Below, one piece after another: positions 26,646-36,481 of a stretch of DNA of 64,000 nt. This stretch comes from Salinigranum rubrum (GTDB taxonomy: Archaea > Halobacteriota > Halobacteria > Halobacteriales > Haloferacaceae). The notes beneath the pieces were generated by a model. That model saw only the letters and a list, made by a program, of their open reading frames with translations. It searched no databases and had not been told where the DNA came from. The position numbers and the translations under genes were made by a program. The stretch covers positions 1,116,001-1,180,000 of the forward strand of contig NZ_CP026309.1 in NCBI RefSeq assembly GCF_002906575.1, read 5' to 3'. The first letter of the stretch is position 1; every line of letters begins with the position of its first letter.

Positions 26646-28346
26646 ATGTACGACGAGGAGGACCTCGACGAGATCCGCGAGGCGCGCGAGTCGTGGGAAG
26701 CAGAGACGCGCGACCCCGTCATCGACCGCTTCGGCGAGCGGAAGGAGCGCTTCGCGACCGTCTCGAACCACGAGGTCGAGGACATCTACACCCCCGCCGA
26801 TGTCGCCGATATCGACTACGACGAGGACCTCGGCTTCCCCGGCGAGTTCCCGTACACGCGCGGACCGTACGCGACGATGTACCGCGGGCGGACGTGGACG
26901 ATGCGACAGTTCGCGGGCTTCGGGACCGCACAGGAGACGAACGAGCGCTTCCACTACCTCATCGAGCACGGCCAGACCGGCCTGTCGACGGCGTTCGACA
27001 TGCCCTCGCTGATGGGGAAGGACTCCGACGACCCGCTCTCGGACGGGGAGGTAGGGAAAGAAGGCGTCGCCGTCGACACCCTCCGCGACATGGAGGTCCT
27101 CTTCGACGGCATCGACATCGCCGACGTGACGACTTCCTTCACCATCAACCCCTCCGCGCCGGTGATCTTCGCGATGTACGTCGCGCTCGCGGACCAGCGC
27201 GGGGTCCCGCGCGAGGAGATAGACGGCACCCTCCAGAACGACATGCTGAAGGAGTTCATCGCGCAGAAAGAGTGGGTCATCCCGCCGGAGCCCTCGCTGA
27301 AACTCGTCACCGACACGGTCGAGTTCGCGGCCGAGGAGACGCCGAAGTTCAGCCCCATCTCCATCTCGGGCTACCACATCCGCGAGGCCGGGTCGACGGC
27401 GGTTCAAGAACTCGCGTTCACGCTCGCCGACGGCTTCGCGTACGTCGAGGACGCGGTGGAGCGGGGGCTCGAGGTCGACGAGTTCGCGCCCCAACTCTCG
27501 TTTTTCTTCAACTCGCACAACTCCATCTTCGAGGAGGTGGCGAAGTTCAGAGCGGGACGGCGCATCTACGCCCGGGTGATGGAGGAGTGGTACGGAGCGT
27601 CGAGACCGGAGTCGAAGCGGATGAAGTTCCACACCCAGACGGCGGGGCAGTCGCTCACGGCCCAGCAGCCGCTGAACAACGTCGTCCGGGTGACCATCCA
27701 GGCGCTCGCGGGCGTCCTCGGCGGCACCCAGAGCCTCCACACCAACTCCTACGACGAGGCGCTCGCGCTGCCCGGCGAGGAGGCCGTCCGGGTCGCGCTG
27801 CGCACCCAGCAGATCATCGCCGAGGAGAGCGGCGCGGCGGACGTCATCGACCCGCTCGGCGGGTCGTTCTTCGTCGAGTCGCTCACCGACGAGGTCGAAG
27901 CGGAGACGATGGCCTACATCGAGGAGATCCGCGAGATGGGCGACGGCTCCGTCCGCGACGGGGTGTTGGAGGGCATCCAGCAGGGCTACTTCCACCGCGA
28001 GATTCAGGACGCCTCCTACGAGTACCAAGAACGCGTCGAGCAGGGCGAGGAGGTCGTCGTCGGCGTCAACAAGTACGCGATGGACGAGGACACCCGGCCG
28101 GACCTGCTGCACGTCTCCGAGGAGGTCCAAGAACGCCAGCTCTCGCGGCTCGACTCGGTCAAGGCCGAGCGCGACGACGAGGCCGTCGAGGAAGCCCTCG
28201 ACGCCGTCCGCGAGGCCGTCGAGGCCGAGGAGAACGTGATGCCCGCGCTCGTCGACGCGGTGAAGGCGTACGCGACGATGGGCGAGATCATGCAGGTGTT
28301 CGAGGCGCAGTACGGCCAGTACCGCGAGACGGTCGGACTGGTCTGA
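26646..28346 (+). CDS. Methylmalonyl-CoA mutase, catalytic (large) subunit
   Basis: A 566-residue subunit that interconverts methylmalonyl-CoA and succinyl-CoA using adenosylcobalamin. Landmarks: 'FPYTRGPYATMYRGR', 'GTAQETNERFHYLIEHGQTGLS', 'SISGYHIREAGSTA', 'FHTQTAGQSLTAQQPLNN' and 'LGGTQSLHTNSYDEAL'. The protein stops before a B12-binding domain, as is normal in archaea where that domain is a separate gene; none lies here. It allows propionyl-CoA and branched-chain acyl-CoA to enter the TCA cycle. It precedes an acetyl-CoA synthetase gene on the same strand, 150 bases apart. Confidence 0.95.
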   Translation: MYDEEDLDEIREARESWEAETRDPVIDRFGERKERFATVSNHEVEDIYTPADVADIDYDEDLGFPGEFPYTRGPYATMYRGRTWTMRQFAGFGTAQETNERFHYLIEHGQTGLSTAFDMPSLMGKDSDDPLSDGEVGKEGVAVDTLRDMEVLFDGIDIADVTTSFTINPSAPVIFAMYVALADQRGVPREEIDGTLQNDMLKEFIAQKEWVIPPEPSLKLVTDTVEFAAEETPKFSPISISGYHIREAGSTAVQELAFTLADGFAYVEDAVERGLEVDEFAPQLSFFFNSHNSIFEEVAKFRAGRRIYARVMEEWYGASRPESKRMKFHTQTAGQSLTAQQPLNNVVRVTIQALAGVLGGTQSLHTNSYDEALALPGEEAVRVALRTQQIIAEESGAADVIDPLGGSFFVESLTDEVEAETMAYIEEIREMGDGSVRDGVLEGIQQGYFHREIQDASYEYQERVEQGEEVVVGVNKYAMDEDTRPDLLHVSEEVQERQLSRLDSVKAERDDEAVEEALDAVREAVEAEENVMPALVDAVKAYATMGEIMQVFEAQYGQYRETVGLV

Positions 28347-28496
28347 GGGCGCGACTGTCGCGCCACCCCCCGCTGCACTGCCCGGTGTCGCTCGATTTCC
28401 GACCGTCAAGTCCTTGCGAGAATATCTCTCACACATCTCAACCGTTCGGCAAACAAATGGTTTATCATGGATGATTCGGAACCTCTCTAACGAGCT

Positions 28497-30491
28497 ATGT
28501 CAGAAGGTGACGCGGAACTCGAGGCACGGTTGGCTGAGCAGGAGGAGTTCGAACCGCCGGAATCGTTCGTCGAGCAGGCGAACGTCTCCGACCCTGACAT
28601 CTACGACGAGTTCGAAGCGGAGTGGCCCGACTGCTGGGAGGCGGCGGCCGAACTCCTCGACTGGTACGAGGGCTACGACCAGGTGCTGGACGACTCGAAC
28701 CCCCCCTTCTACAAGTGGTTCACCGACGGGAAGCTGAACGTCTCGCACAACTGTCTGGACCGCCACCTCGACGAGCGCGGCGACGAGGCGGCCATCGAGT
28801 GGGTCGGCGAACCGGTCGAAGAGGAGAACATCACCTACACGTACGAGGAACTGCACCGCGAGGTCAACGAGTGTGCGGCGGCCCTCGAGGAGATGGGCGT
28901 CGGCGAGGGTGACGTCGTCACGATGTACATGCCGATGATTCCCGAACTGCCCATCGCCATGCTGGCGTGTGCGCGCATCGGTGCGCCGCACTCGGTGGTG
29001 TTCGCCGGGTTCTCGGCCGACGCGCTCGCCACCCGGATGAACTCCGCCGACTCGGAGTACCTCATCACCTGCGACGGGTACTACCGCCGTGGCGACCCGC
29101 TCGACCACCTGAAGAAGGCGAACGAGGGCCTCGGGGGCGTCGAGCACGACGTCGAAGGCGTCGTGGTCGCCGAGCGCCTGATGGACGGCGACGGGTTCGG
29201 TCACGACTACGCCGACAACCAACACGCCTACGCCGACCTCGTCGCCGAACAGGAGGGTGCCGAAGTCGCCCCCGTCGAGCGCGACGCCGAGGACATGCTC
29301 TTTCTCATGTACACCTCGGGGACGACGGGCAAGCCCAAGGGCGTGAAGCACACCACCGCCGGCTACCTCGCGTGGGCGACGTGGACCTCTCAGGCCGTGT
29401 TGGACATCAAGCCCGAGGACACGTACTTCTGCTCGGCTGACATCGGCTGGATCACCGGCCACTCGTACATCGTCTACGGCCCCCTCTCGCTCGGGACGAC
29501 GACGATGATGTACGAGGGCACGCCCGACTACCCCGAGCGCGACCGCCTCTGGCAGATCATCGAGGACTACGAGGCGACGCAGTTGTACACCGCTCCGACG
29601 GCGATCCGCGCGTTCATGAAGTGGGGCAGCGAGTTCCCCGACCGGCACGACCTCTCCAGCCTTCGACTCCTGGGCACGGTCGGCGAGCCCATCAACCCCC
29701 GCGCGTGGAAGTGGTACTACCAGCACATCGGCGACGAGGCGTGTCCGGTCGTCGACACGTGGTGGCAGACCGAGACGGGCGGCATGATGATCACTGGACT
29801 GCCGGGAATCAAGAAGATGAAGCCCGGCAGTGCCGGCCCGCCGCTCCCCGGCCTCGACGTTCGCATCGTCGACACGAAGGGCGAACAGGTCGAGGCGGGG
29901 AGGGCCGGCTACCTCACGGTGCAGAAGCCGTGGCCGGGCATGCTGCGGACCCTGTACAAGAACGACGAGCGCTTCATCGAGGAGTACTGGCAGGAGTACT
30001 CCGACACTGACTCCAGCGACCCCGACGACTGGGTCTACTTCCCCGAGGACGGCGCGAAGATCGACGACGAGGGGTACATCACGGTCCTCGGGCGGGTGGA
30101 CGACGTCCTCAACGTCTCCGGGCACCGGTTAGGAACGATGGAGATCGAGTCGGCCATCGTCGGTGTCGAGGGCGTCGCCGAGGCGGCCGTCGTCGGCGGC
30201 GACCACGAGATCAAGGGCGAGGCGGTGTACGCCTACGTCATCCTCGAAGACGGCTTCGAGGGCAGCGACGAGATGCGCGAGGAGATCATCGAGGGCGTCG
30301 AGGACGCCATCGGTCCCATCGCCCGGCCCGAACAGGTCGTCTTCACGCCCGAACTCCCGAAAACGAGGTCCGGAAAGATCATGCGTCGCCTCCTCGAACA
30401 GATCGCCAACGAGGAGGAACTGGGCGACACGACGACGCTGCGCAACCCCGAAATCGTCGAGGACATCCAGAAGCAGGTCCAAGACGACTGA
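28497..30491 (+). CDS. acs: Acetyl-CoA synthetase (AMP-forming)
   Basis: A 664-residue adenylate-forming ligase: acetate, ATP and CoA give acetyl-CoA, AMP and PPi. Motifs: the P-loop 'YTSGTTGKPKGV', 'TWWQTETGGMMIT', 'GRVDDVLNVSGHRLGTMEIE' and the C-terminal catalytic lysine in 'PKTRSGKIMRRLL', a site often regulated by acetylation. The length and the W in 'DTWWQTE' favour acetate over longer acids. The ATG at 28497 has a TTTATC element about 35 bases before it (28460-28465). No ADP-forming ligase is nearby. Confidence 0.95.
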   Translation: MSEGDAELEARLAEQEEFEPPESFVEQANVSDPDIYDEFEAEWPDCWEAAAELLDWYEGYDQVLDDSNPPFYKWFTDGKLNVSHNCLDRHLDERGDEAAIEWVGEPVEEENITYTYEELHREVNECAAALEEMGVGEGDVVTMYMPMIPELPIAMLACARIGAPHSVVFAGFSADALATRMNSADSEYLITCDGYYRRGDPLDHLKKANEGLGGVEHDVEGVVVAERLMDGDGFGHDYADNQHAYADLVAEQEGAEVAPVERDAEDMLFLMYTSGTTGKPKGVKHTTAGYLAWATWTSQAVLDIKPEDTYFCSADIGWITGHSYIVYGPLSLGTTTMMYEGTPDYPERDRLWQIIEDYEATQLYTAPTAIRAFMKWGSEFPDRHDLSSLRLLGTVGEPINPRAWKWYYQHIGDEACPVVDTWWQTETGGMMITGLPGIKKMKPGSAGPPLPGLDVRIVDTKGEQVEAGRAGYLTVQKPWPGMLRTLYKNDERFIEEYWQEYSDTDSSDPDDWVYFPEDGAKIDDEGYITVLGRVDDVLNVSGHRLGTMEIESAIVGVEGVAEAAVVGGDHEIKGEAVYAYVILEDGFEGSDEMREEIIEGVEDAIGPIARPEQVVFTPELPKTRSGKIMRRLLEQIANEEELGDTTTLRNPEIVEDIQKQVQDD

Positions 30492-30515
30492 GCGACTCGG
30501 GGCGACAGACTTCGG

Positions 30516-30520
30516 TTTTT
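30516..30520 (+). terminator. T-tract after acs
   Basis: TTTTT 25 bases after the acs stop, in otherwise GC-rich DNA. T-runs of this kind end transcription in archaea. No hairpin is needed or seen. Confidence 0.4.
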
Positions 30521-30619
30521 GATTACTCTCCCGACCCGCGTCGGATGTCCGTCAGACGGCCGGACGCGACCGCGACAGTGCTCCCGCTCGGCGGTCCGTC
30601 TCCCGACGGTGTTTCACCG

Positions 30620-30871
30620 CTACTCCGCGTCGAGCCAGCCGCGCAGACAGGTCTCGTTACAGAGGTAGCGCTTTCCGGCGGGGAGGTACTCGGACTCCTC
30701 GGAGAGCGTCACGAGGAGGTGGCGCTCGTGGAGGTCCAGTACTGTGTCACAGTACGGACAGGTCGCGGTTTCGTCCGTCTCCATCGTCCAGCGGTGATGC
30801 TGTGCGACGCGGCCGACGACGAGTCCGGGCTCCGCCTGGGGTGTCAACCCGGTGTAATCTGAGAGTGCCAT
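30620..30871 (-). CDS. DUF7576-like zinc-ribbon protein
   Basis: An 83-residue protein with 'ATCPYCDTVLDLHERHLLVTL' landmarks (CPYC, ERHLLV) and a second pair in 'GKRYLCNETCLRGWLDAE'. The CxxC and CxxxC pairs could bind one zinc in a treble-clef/ribbon-like fold. I associate this layout with small haloarchaeal DUF7576 proteins of unknown function. The start is the ATG at 30871, and the next 260 bases upstream are gene-free. Confidence 0.7.
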   Translation of the reverse strand: MALSDYTGLTPQAEPGLVVGRVAQHHRWTMETDETATCPYCDTVLDLHERHLLVTLSEESEYLPAGKRYLCNETCLRGWLDAE

Positions 30872-31097
30872 GCCCTCTCTTCGGCACCGGCTGATATGAC
30901 ATTTTCCTGGGTAGTTTGTGGTTGTCCCGTTGTGTCACGTGAGAGGTCCAACGGATAGCGAGCGGCGTAGAGCGCCGGTGCGACATTCCCCCTCATACCG
31001 AGACGGGACAACTGTCCCACGCGACGGACTCTGGCCACTCCACGGTCGGCCCGACGACGACGAAGTATAGGTTACCTTACGTGTTCGACTCCAGTAC

Positions 31098-31106
31098 GCT
31101 TATTTC
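31098..31106 (+). promoter_or_regulatory. TATA element of the HalOD1 gene
   Basis: GCTTATTTC is centred about 28 bases before the ATG at 31132. This favours that ATG, with a leaderless transcript, over the in-frame GTG at 31081, which would place the TATA inside the coding region. Confidence 0.5.
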
Positions 31107-31131
31107 TCCCTGTGTAGAACGTGGCATACCG

Positions 31132-31440
31132 ATGGTGTCTTCTCCCGACGTCCGGCCATCCGATTCGGATGTTCTCCTGCGGTACGAGGTGTCGGAGACG
31201 GAGTCACTGAGTGACGCCGTGTTGCGTGCCGCCGACGAACTCCTCGACGATTTCACGTCGGTTCGTCCGCTCTCTTCCATCGTCGACGTCGAAGCGGTCG
31301 ATACGCTCTTCGAGCACCGCCGTGGCCGAGTCGACGACGACGACGCGCGCGTCATCGCCTTCGTCGCGTGGGACCTCTGGTTCGTCGTCACCGCGAGGGC
31401 CGTCGAGGTGTACGAGGCGGACACGCCGCTCGAGGACTAA
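31132..31440 (+). CDS. HalOD1 output-domain protein
   Basis: A 102-residue single-domain protein of the HalOD1 type, a halobacterial output domain found alone or behind sensor and response-regulator domains. Landmarks: 'ESLSDAVLRAADELLDDF', 'VRPLSSIVDVEAVDTLFEHRRG' and 'DLWFVVTARAVEVYEA', matching the helix, the PL-x-x-x-VD-x-x-x-L segment and the final strand pair of the family. Its exact action is unknown; it is assumed to regulate. No kinase or receiver gene is adjacent. Confidence 0.78.
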   Translation: MVSSPDVRPSDSDVLLRYEVSETESLSDAVLRAADELLDDFTSVRPLSSIVDVEAVDTLFEHRRGRVDDDDARVIAFVAWDLWFVVTARAVEVYEADTPLED

Positions 31441-31511
31441 CGGCCGAACGCCCCGACGAGACGACGAGTCTCCCGCAATCTATTTCATGAACGTCCGTAA
31501 ACGACCCTCGT

Positions 31512-33122
31512 ATGGAGAAACCACTCCTCGTGACCGATTTTCTGGACCGGGCGCGGAGACACTACGCCGACCAGGAGGCGGTGTTGGCCACGACCGGCGA
31601 GCGGTACACCTACGCCGAACTCGGTGAGCGCGTCGACGGGTTCGCCGCCGCGCTCCAGGCACGTGGCGTCGAGAAGGGTGACCGGGTGGCCGTCTTGGAC
31701 CCGAACACGCACTACCACCTGGAGGCGGCGTACGCCGCGTTCGAGTGCGGCGCCATCCACACGCCGCTGAACTACCGGTTGGTGCCGAGCGACTTCGAGT
31801 ACATCCTCAACGACGCCGGCGTGAAGGCCATCTACGCCGACTACGACTACGCGGACAAGATCGAGCAGATCCGCGACGAGATCCCCACCGAACTGTTCGT
31901 CACGAACGACGCCGAGAAGGTCGACGGCGACTGGCTCTCGTTCGACGACCTCGTCGCCGCGGAGGGTGAACACGAGCGGCCCGAGATGCACGAGGACGAG
32001 GTCGTCACCATCAACTACACCTCGGGGACGACCGGCGACCCCAAGGGCGTCTGCCGCACCCACCGGACCGAGACGGTCCACGCGTATCTCGTCGGTCTGC
32101 ACCAGGAGATCACGGACGCCGACGTCTACTACTGGACGCTTCCGATGTTCCACGTCAACGGCTGGGGGCACATCTACGCCGTCACGGGGATGGGCGCGCG
32201 ACACGTCTGCACCCGCGGGGTCGATATCGAACACATCTTCGACTCGGTTCGAGACGAGGACGTCTCGTACCTCTGTGCCGCCCCGACGGTGCTGAAGCGA
32301 CTGATCGACTACTACGAGGAGCACGACCCCCAGCCCACCGGTGCGAACCCCGTGCGCGTCGCCACGGCGGGTGCGGCCCCGCCCGAGGCGACCATCCGCG
32401 GTATCGAAGACGACATCGGCTGGTACCTGAAACACGTCTACGGTGCCACGGAGACGGGGCCGCTCATCACCACCTCCGACACGAAGCGCCTGTTCGACGC
32501 CGACTCGGACTCCCGGTTCGCGATCAAGAAGAAGCAGGGCATCGGCTACCTCGGTACCGAAGTGCGCGTCGTCGACGAGGACGGCAACGACGTTCCGAGG
32601 GACGGCACGACCATCGGCGAGATCGTCGTCCGCGGCAACCAGGTGATGGACGGCTACTGGGAGAAGCCCGAAGAGACCGAGGAGGCGTTCAACGACCGCG
32701 TCGAGGGCTACTACCACCTGGGCGACCTCGCCGCGATGGACGACCACGGGATGCTCATCATCCAGGACAGAAAGAAAGACATCATCATCTCCGGCGGGGA
32801 GAACATCTCCTCGATCGAACTCGAAGACACCCTGTTCGACCATCCCGAGGTGGATGACGTCGCGGTCATTCCCGCCCCCTCCGACGAGTGGGGCGAGGTC
32901 CCGAAGGCGTTCGTCGTCCCGAAGGGCGGCGACCCGAACGACCCCGGTACTTCGGAATCCGAACTCATCGAGTTCTGCCGCGAGCGCATCGCGACGTACA
33001 AGGTGCCGAAAGAGATCGAGTTCGTGAAGTCGCTCCCGAAGACGGCGACGGGGAAGATACAGAAGTACGAACTCCGCGAGCAGGAGTGGGAGGACGAAGA
33101 GCGGATGGTCGGCGAGGGGTAG
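31512..33122 (+). CDS. Acyl-CoA synthetase (AMP-forming, fatty-acid type)
   Basis: A 536-residue adenylate-forming ligase. Motifs: 'INYTSGTTGDPKGV' (P-loop), 'PMFHVNGWG', 'YGATETGP', 'LGDLAAMDDHGMLIIQDRKKDIIISGGENI' landmarks and the catalytic lysine of 'LPKTATGKIQKYELR'. These place it among medium- or long-chain fatty-acid CoA ligases and their crotonobetaine-like relatives, not MenE or acetate ligases. It activates a free acid for beta-oxidation or related breakdown; the exact chain is not known. It converges on the minD-like gene five bases away. Confidence 0.9.
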   Translation: MEKPLLVTDFLDRARRHYADQEAVLATTGERYTYAELGERVDGFAAALQARGVEKGDRVAVLDPNTHYHLEAAYAAFECGAIHTPLNYRLVPSDFEYILNDAGVKAIYADYDYADKIEQIRDEIPTELFVTNDAEKVDGDWLSFDDLVAAEGEHERPEMHEDEVVTINYTSGTTGDPKGVCRTHRTETVHAYLVGLHQEITDADVYYWTLPMFHVNGWGHIYAVTGMGARHVCTRGVDIEHIFDSVRDEDVSYLCAAPTVLKRLIDYYEEHDPQPTGANPVRVATAGAAPPEATIRGIEDDIGWYLKHVYGATETGPLITTSDTKRLFDADSDSRFAIKKKQGIGYLGTEVRVVDEDGNDVPRDGTTIGEIVVRGNQVMDGYWEKPEETEEAFNDRVEGYYHLGDLAAMDDHGMLIIQDRKKDIIISGGENISSIELEDTLFDHPEVDDVAVIPAPSDEWGEVPKAFVVPKGGDPNDPGTSESELIEFCRERIATYKVPKEIEFVKSLPKTATGKIQKYELREQEWEDEERMVGEG

Positions 33123-33127
33123 CCGAC

Positions 33128-34869
33128 CTACTCGTTCCGGCGGTCGACGAGTTCTCTCGCCCGGTCGATGAACCGCTTCGTGGCCGAACGCGTCGACTCC
33201 GCGGTGCCGTTCCGCATCCGGTCCGGGTCTTCGTCCTTCCCGTTCTCGTCGTCGCCGACGATTTCTGCAGCGTTCGCCGACTCTCCGTCGTCGCTGTCGG
33301 GGCCGTCGTCGGTCGTTTCGTGGTCATCCGAGTCGTTGGTGGCCTCTGTCTCACCGGTGGTCTCGACGGCTTCGGTGTCGTCAGAAACGCCCGTCGCTTC
33401 GGTCGTTTGGGTCTCGTCTAGGGCTTCGACGTCTTCGGCGCCGTCGGAGTCGTCCGGGGTTTCAGTGTCGCCAGCGGTCTCGGACTCGTCCGTGGATTCA
33501 GAACCGTCAGCGGTCTCGGTGTCGTCGGCCGTCCCCGTCGCGTCACTCGCGCGCTCCTCGTCGGGGACGTCGGTACCGTCCGCCGTTTCGGTCTCCTCGG
33601 TGGGTTCGAAGTCGGCGTGACCGGTCGTCTCCGACTCGTCGGCCGGCCTCTCCACATCGCCGGTGGCTTCGCTTTCGCTCCCCCCTCGACACCGCCCGGC
33701 CTCCCTTCGGTGTCGACGCCGCCGGCCGTGTCCGACTCGCCGATGGCTTCGCCGTCCGTCCCGTCTCTCGGGTCGTCGACGGGTTCGTCGCGTCCCACCC
33801 CTGTGGGCCCGTCCGTGCGGCCGTCGGGTTCCGCACTCGAAGCCTCCCCCGTGTCCGACCCCGGACCCGTCTGCGTCAGCGAGGGACCCTCGTCCGTCCC
33901 GCGCGCTGCTCTGTCCGTCCCGTCTCGCGTCGGTTCCGTCAGTCCGCCCGCGTGCCCGTTCGTCGTCCGAGAGACGACACTCGCGGCCCGTCTGTCCGAC
34001 CTGTCCGTGTCGTCCCGTGGCTCGTTCGCGTCACCGCCCTCGTCCTCGTCTCCCTCGGTCGGTCTGTCGACGAACGCGAAGCCGCTTCCGTCCCGGTCGA
34101 AGCTTTCGGCGGAGAGAGTGCCCGCGCTCGGCGCGTCGAGGGCGTCGATACGCTCCCTGATACGGGCGCCGAGGTCGCGGTATCCTGCCGCCGCCCTGCT
34201 CTCGCTCTCGGCGACGACGACCGGCAGTCCGACGTCCTGTGCGTTGGGGACGGCGCTGTCCTCGGGGACGTGCCCCAGCAGGTCGACCGAGAGGAAGTCC
34301 GCGATGTGGTCGACGTCGGGCGACCGGCCGGTCCCGGACCTGACGAAGACGACGCCGGCGACGCTGCCGCCCACCTGGCGGGTGAGGTCGCGGGTCTTCA
34401 TCGTGTCCCGGACGGACGCGACGCGCGGCGACGAGACCAGAATCGTCTCGTCCGCGAGCGCGAGCGGCAGGACGGTTTCGACGGTCACCCCGGCGCCCGT
34501 ATCGAGGACCACGACGTCGTACGCGAACCGGAGCGTCGAGAGGATCTCTGACAGCCCTCCGACGTCGGCGTCTCCGTACCCCCGGAGCGAGGCGCCGCTC
34601 GGGACGACGTCGAAGGCACAGGGCGAGTCGTACGTGGCGTCGACCACGGTGGCGGTCCCCGCGAGAGCCTCGTGGAGCGTCGGGTCCTCCCCTTCGAGGC
34701 CGACGTCGATGTCGAGGAAGTCCCCGACGTTGGCCATCGCGAGGTCCACCTCGACGAGCACCACGTCGTATCCCTCCTCCGCCAGGACGGCGCTGAGGTT
34801 GATGCTGGTCGTGGTCTTTCCGACACCTCCCTTCGACCCCGCGACGGCGAACACCACGCCGTTGCTCAT
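33128..34869 (-). CDS. MinD-like ATPase A with long acidic tail (frameshifted in this sequence)
   Basis: A deviant-Walker P-loop ATPase: 'AGSKGGVGKTTTSINLSAVLA', 'VEVDLAMANVGDFLD' and 'VVLDTGAG' fall in residues 1-130. The ATPase domain ends near residue 245. The next 310 residues are low-complexity D, E, T, S and G. The frame breaks at the C6 run 33680-33685; adding one base joins it to a frame ending at 33128, giving 580 residues. The end, 'SATKRFIDRARELVDRR', matches the paralogue's end, which confirms the join. I expect a membrane- or partner-binding helix held on a disordered tether. The ATG at 34869 starts the domain. Confidence 0.85.
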
Positions 34870-34898
34870 GTGCATGCGTATGTCTGGATATCCTGACG

Positions 34899-34911
34899 AT
34901 GTGTATGTTTC
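34899..34911 (-). promoter_or_regulatory. Element shared with the paralogous minD-like promoter
   Basis: On the minus strand GAAACATACACAT, 30-42 bases before the start codon. The paralogue has GAAACGTACAAAT 23-35 bases before its start, 11 of 13 positions the same. It may be the BRE/TATA region or a binding site kept after duplication. Confidence 0.4.
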
Positions 34912-35037
34912 TTCCCAAATATCAGAATTGGTTCTCATATCCGGTTCCAGGCTGTCGCGCTCGCCGGACCCAGTCGTCGCTCGTGTCCCGGTCGTCTCCG
35001 CGTTTCTCGGAAACGCCGACCCCCACTCGGCGATCGG

Positions 35038-36459
35038 TCAGTCGCTTCGGCGGTCGACGAGGTCGATCGCTCGGTCGATGAACTGCTTCGTGGCCGACCC
35101 CTTCGACTGCCACGAGTCGTCCGCCGTCGACTGCGACTCTGTCGTCTCGGTCGTCTCGGTCGTCCGCTGGTCGGTCGGCTCCTCCGGTTGCTCCGGTTCC
35201 GTCCCAGTCTCCTCCGGTTCTGGCTCCGGTTCGTGAGCGCCGTCGCCCTCGATGGATTCGAGCCGTGCCGCGATCTCGTCGTCGGTCGCCCCCGCTCCCC
35301 CTCCGACCGCGTCGTCGGTTACGTCTGCTCGCGTTCGGGCTGTGCCCGCTCGCCCGACGTACTCGACCGTCCGCCTCCCGGGAGTCGTGTCGTCGTCGCC
35401 CTCGTGTCGTCGCGACTCTCCCGTGGACTGGTCGGCTGCGGTCTCCGTCGCTTCTGCCTCGGACGCGACCTTCGTCGTGTCTCTCCCGGCCGAGGCCGTG
35501 TCCGCCTCGGTGGGTGTCGCTGTCGCGGTCGCCCCGTCGGATGGGGTCTCCCCCGCTTCGGTCGGTTCGGGGTCCCGGTCGTCTTCGGCTCCCCCTTCGA
35601 CGAAACTGAACTCGCCCGCGTCGTCGCTCTCGTCGTCGGTCGAGAGCCGTACGTCCTCGTCCGTCTCGTCCTCCGTCTCCTCGCTCGTTCGGTTCTCCGC
35701 CTCGTCGCGCGCACGGGTAGCCTTGATCGTCCCGATGCGCTCGTGCACACGCGACCCGAGCGCCCGGTATGCCTTCGCCGCGTCGCTGTCCTCCCTCGCG
35801 ACGACGACCGGTCGCCCGGTGTCCTGTGCGCTCGCGACGGCGCTGTCCTCGGGGACGTGTCCGAGCAGTTCGACCGAGAGGAAGTCCGCGATGCGGTCGA
35901 CGCCGGGTGACCGCCCGCTCCCGGATTTGACGAAGACGACGCCGGCGGCGGTCCCCCCGACGTGTCGGACGAGATCGCGCGTCTTCTTCGTGTCCCGAAC
36001 GGACGCGACGCGCGGTGAGGAGACGAGCACCGTCTCGTCCGCGAGCGAGAGCGGAAGAATCGTCTCGGTTCCCAGCCCCCCGCCGGTGTCGAGAATCACG
36101 ACGTCGTAGGCGTCTCGGAGTTCGCGCACGACGTCGCCCGTCGCGTCGAGGTCGGCGTTCGCGAAGCCCTGCAGCGTCGTCCCGCTCGGGACCACGTCGA
36201 ATCCCCCCGGGGCCTCGTAGGTGGCGTCGGCCAGGCTCGCGGCGTCGGCCAACACCTCGTGGAGGGTCGGGTCCCGACCGTGTTCGAGGCGTGCGTCGAG
36301 GTCGAGGAAGTCACAGACGTTCGCCATCGCCAGGTCGAGTTCGACGAGAGCGACGCTCCGCCCGTGCGTCGCCAAGACCGCGCTGAGGTTGATGCTGGTC
36401 GTGGTCTTCCCGACGCCCCCTTTGGCTCCTGCGATTGCGAGTACCGTTCCCCCCGCCAT
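35038..36459 (-). CDS. MinD-like ATPase B with long acidic tail
   Basis: A 473-residue paralogue of the gene just downstream. 'AGAKGGVGKTTTSINLSAVLA' and 'ALVELDLAMANVCDFLDLD' landmarks mark the MinD/ParA ATPase domain (residues 1-245). The tail of about 200 residues is rich in D, E, T, A and P, ending in 'GSATKQFIDRAIDLVDRR'. In haloarchaea, MinD paralogues such as MinD4 of Haloferax position motility and chemosensory machinery instead of the division site; a similar role is inference. The two genes are in tandem, 168 bases apart. No archaellum or MinE gene is visible here. Confidence 0.88.
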   Translation of the reverse strand: MAGGTVLAIAGAKGGVGKTTTSINLSAVLATHGRSVALVELDLAMANVCDFLDLDARLEHGRDPTLHEVLADAASLADATYEAPGGFDVVPSGTTLQGFANADLDATGDVVRELRDAYDVVILDTGGGLGTETILPLSLADETVLVSSPRVASVRDTKKTRDLVRHVGGTAAGVVFVKSGSGRSPGVDRIADFLSVELLGHVPEDSAVASAQDTGRPVVVAREDSDAAKAYRALGSRVHERIGTIKATRARDEAENRTSEETEDETDEDVRLSTDDESDDAGEFSFVEGGAEDDRDPEPTEAGETPSDGATATATPTEADTASAGRDTTKVASEAEATETAADQSTGESRRHEGDDDTTPGRRTVEYVGRAGTARTRADVTDDAVGGGAGATDDEIAARLESIEGDGAHEPEPEPEETGTEPEQPEEPTDQRTTETTETTESQSTADDSWQSKGSATKQFIDRAIDLVDRRSD

Positions 36460-36481
36460 GCACTCCGGTCACCGTTCAGAC

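Noticed and set aside
26319-28436. Long minus-strand reading frame (about 705 codons) opposite methylmalonyl-CoA mutase
   Set aside because: It is antisense shadow coding caused by GC bias: rich in V, R, D and L without family similarity. Only its last 101 codons, which extend past the mutase start, are kept as a small membrane protein.
28500-30125. Minus-strand frame of about 541 codons opposite acs
   Set aside because: Antisense shadow of acetyl-CoA synthetase.
31512-33122. MenE (o-succinylbenzoate-CoA ligase)
   Set aside because: Distance from the men genes and the motif set fit a fatty-acid-type CoA ligase better; MenE cannot be fully excluded without a tree.
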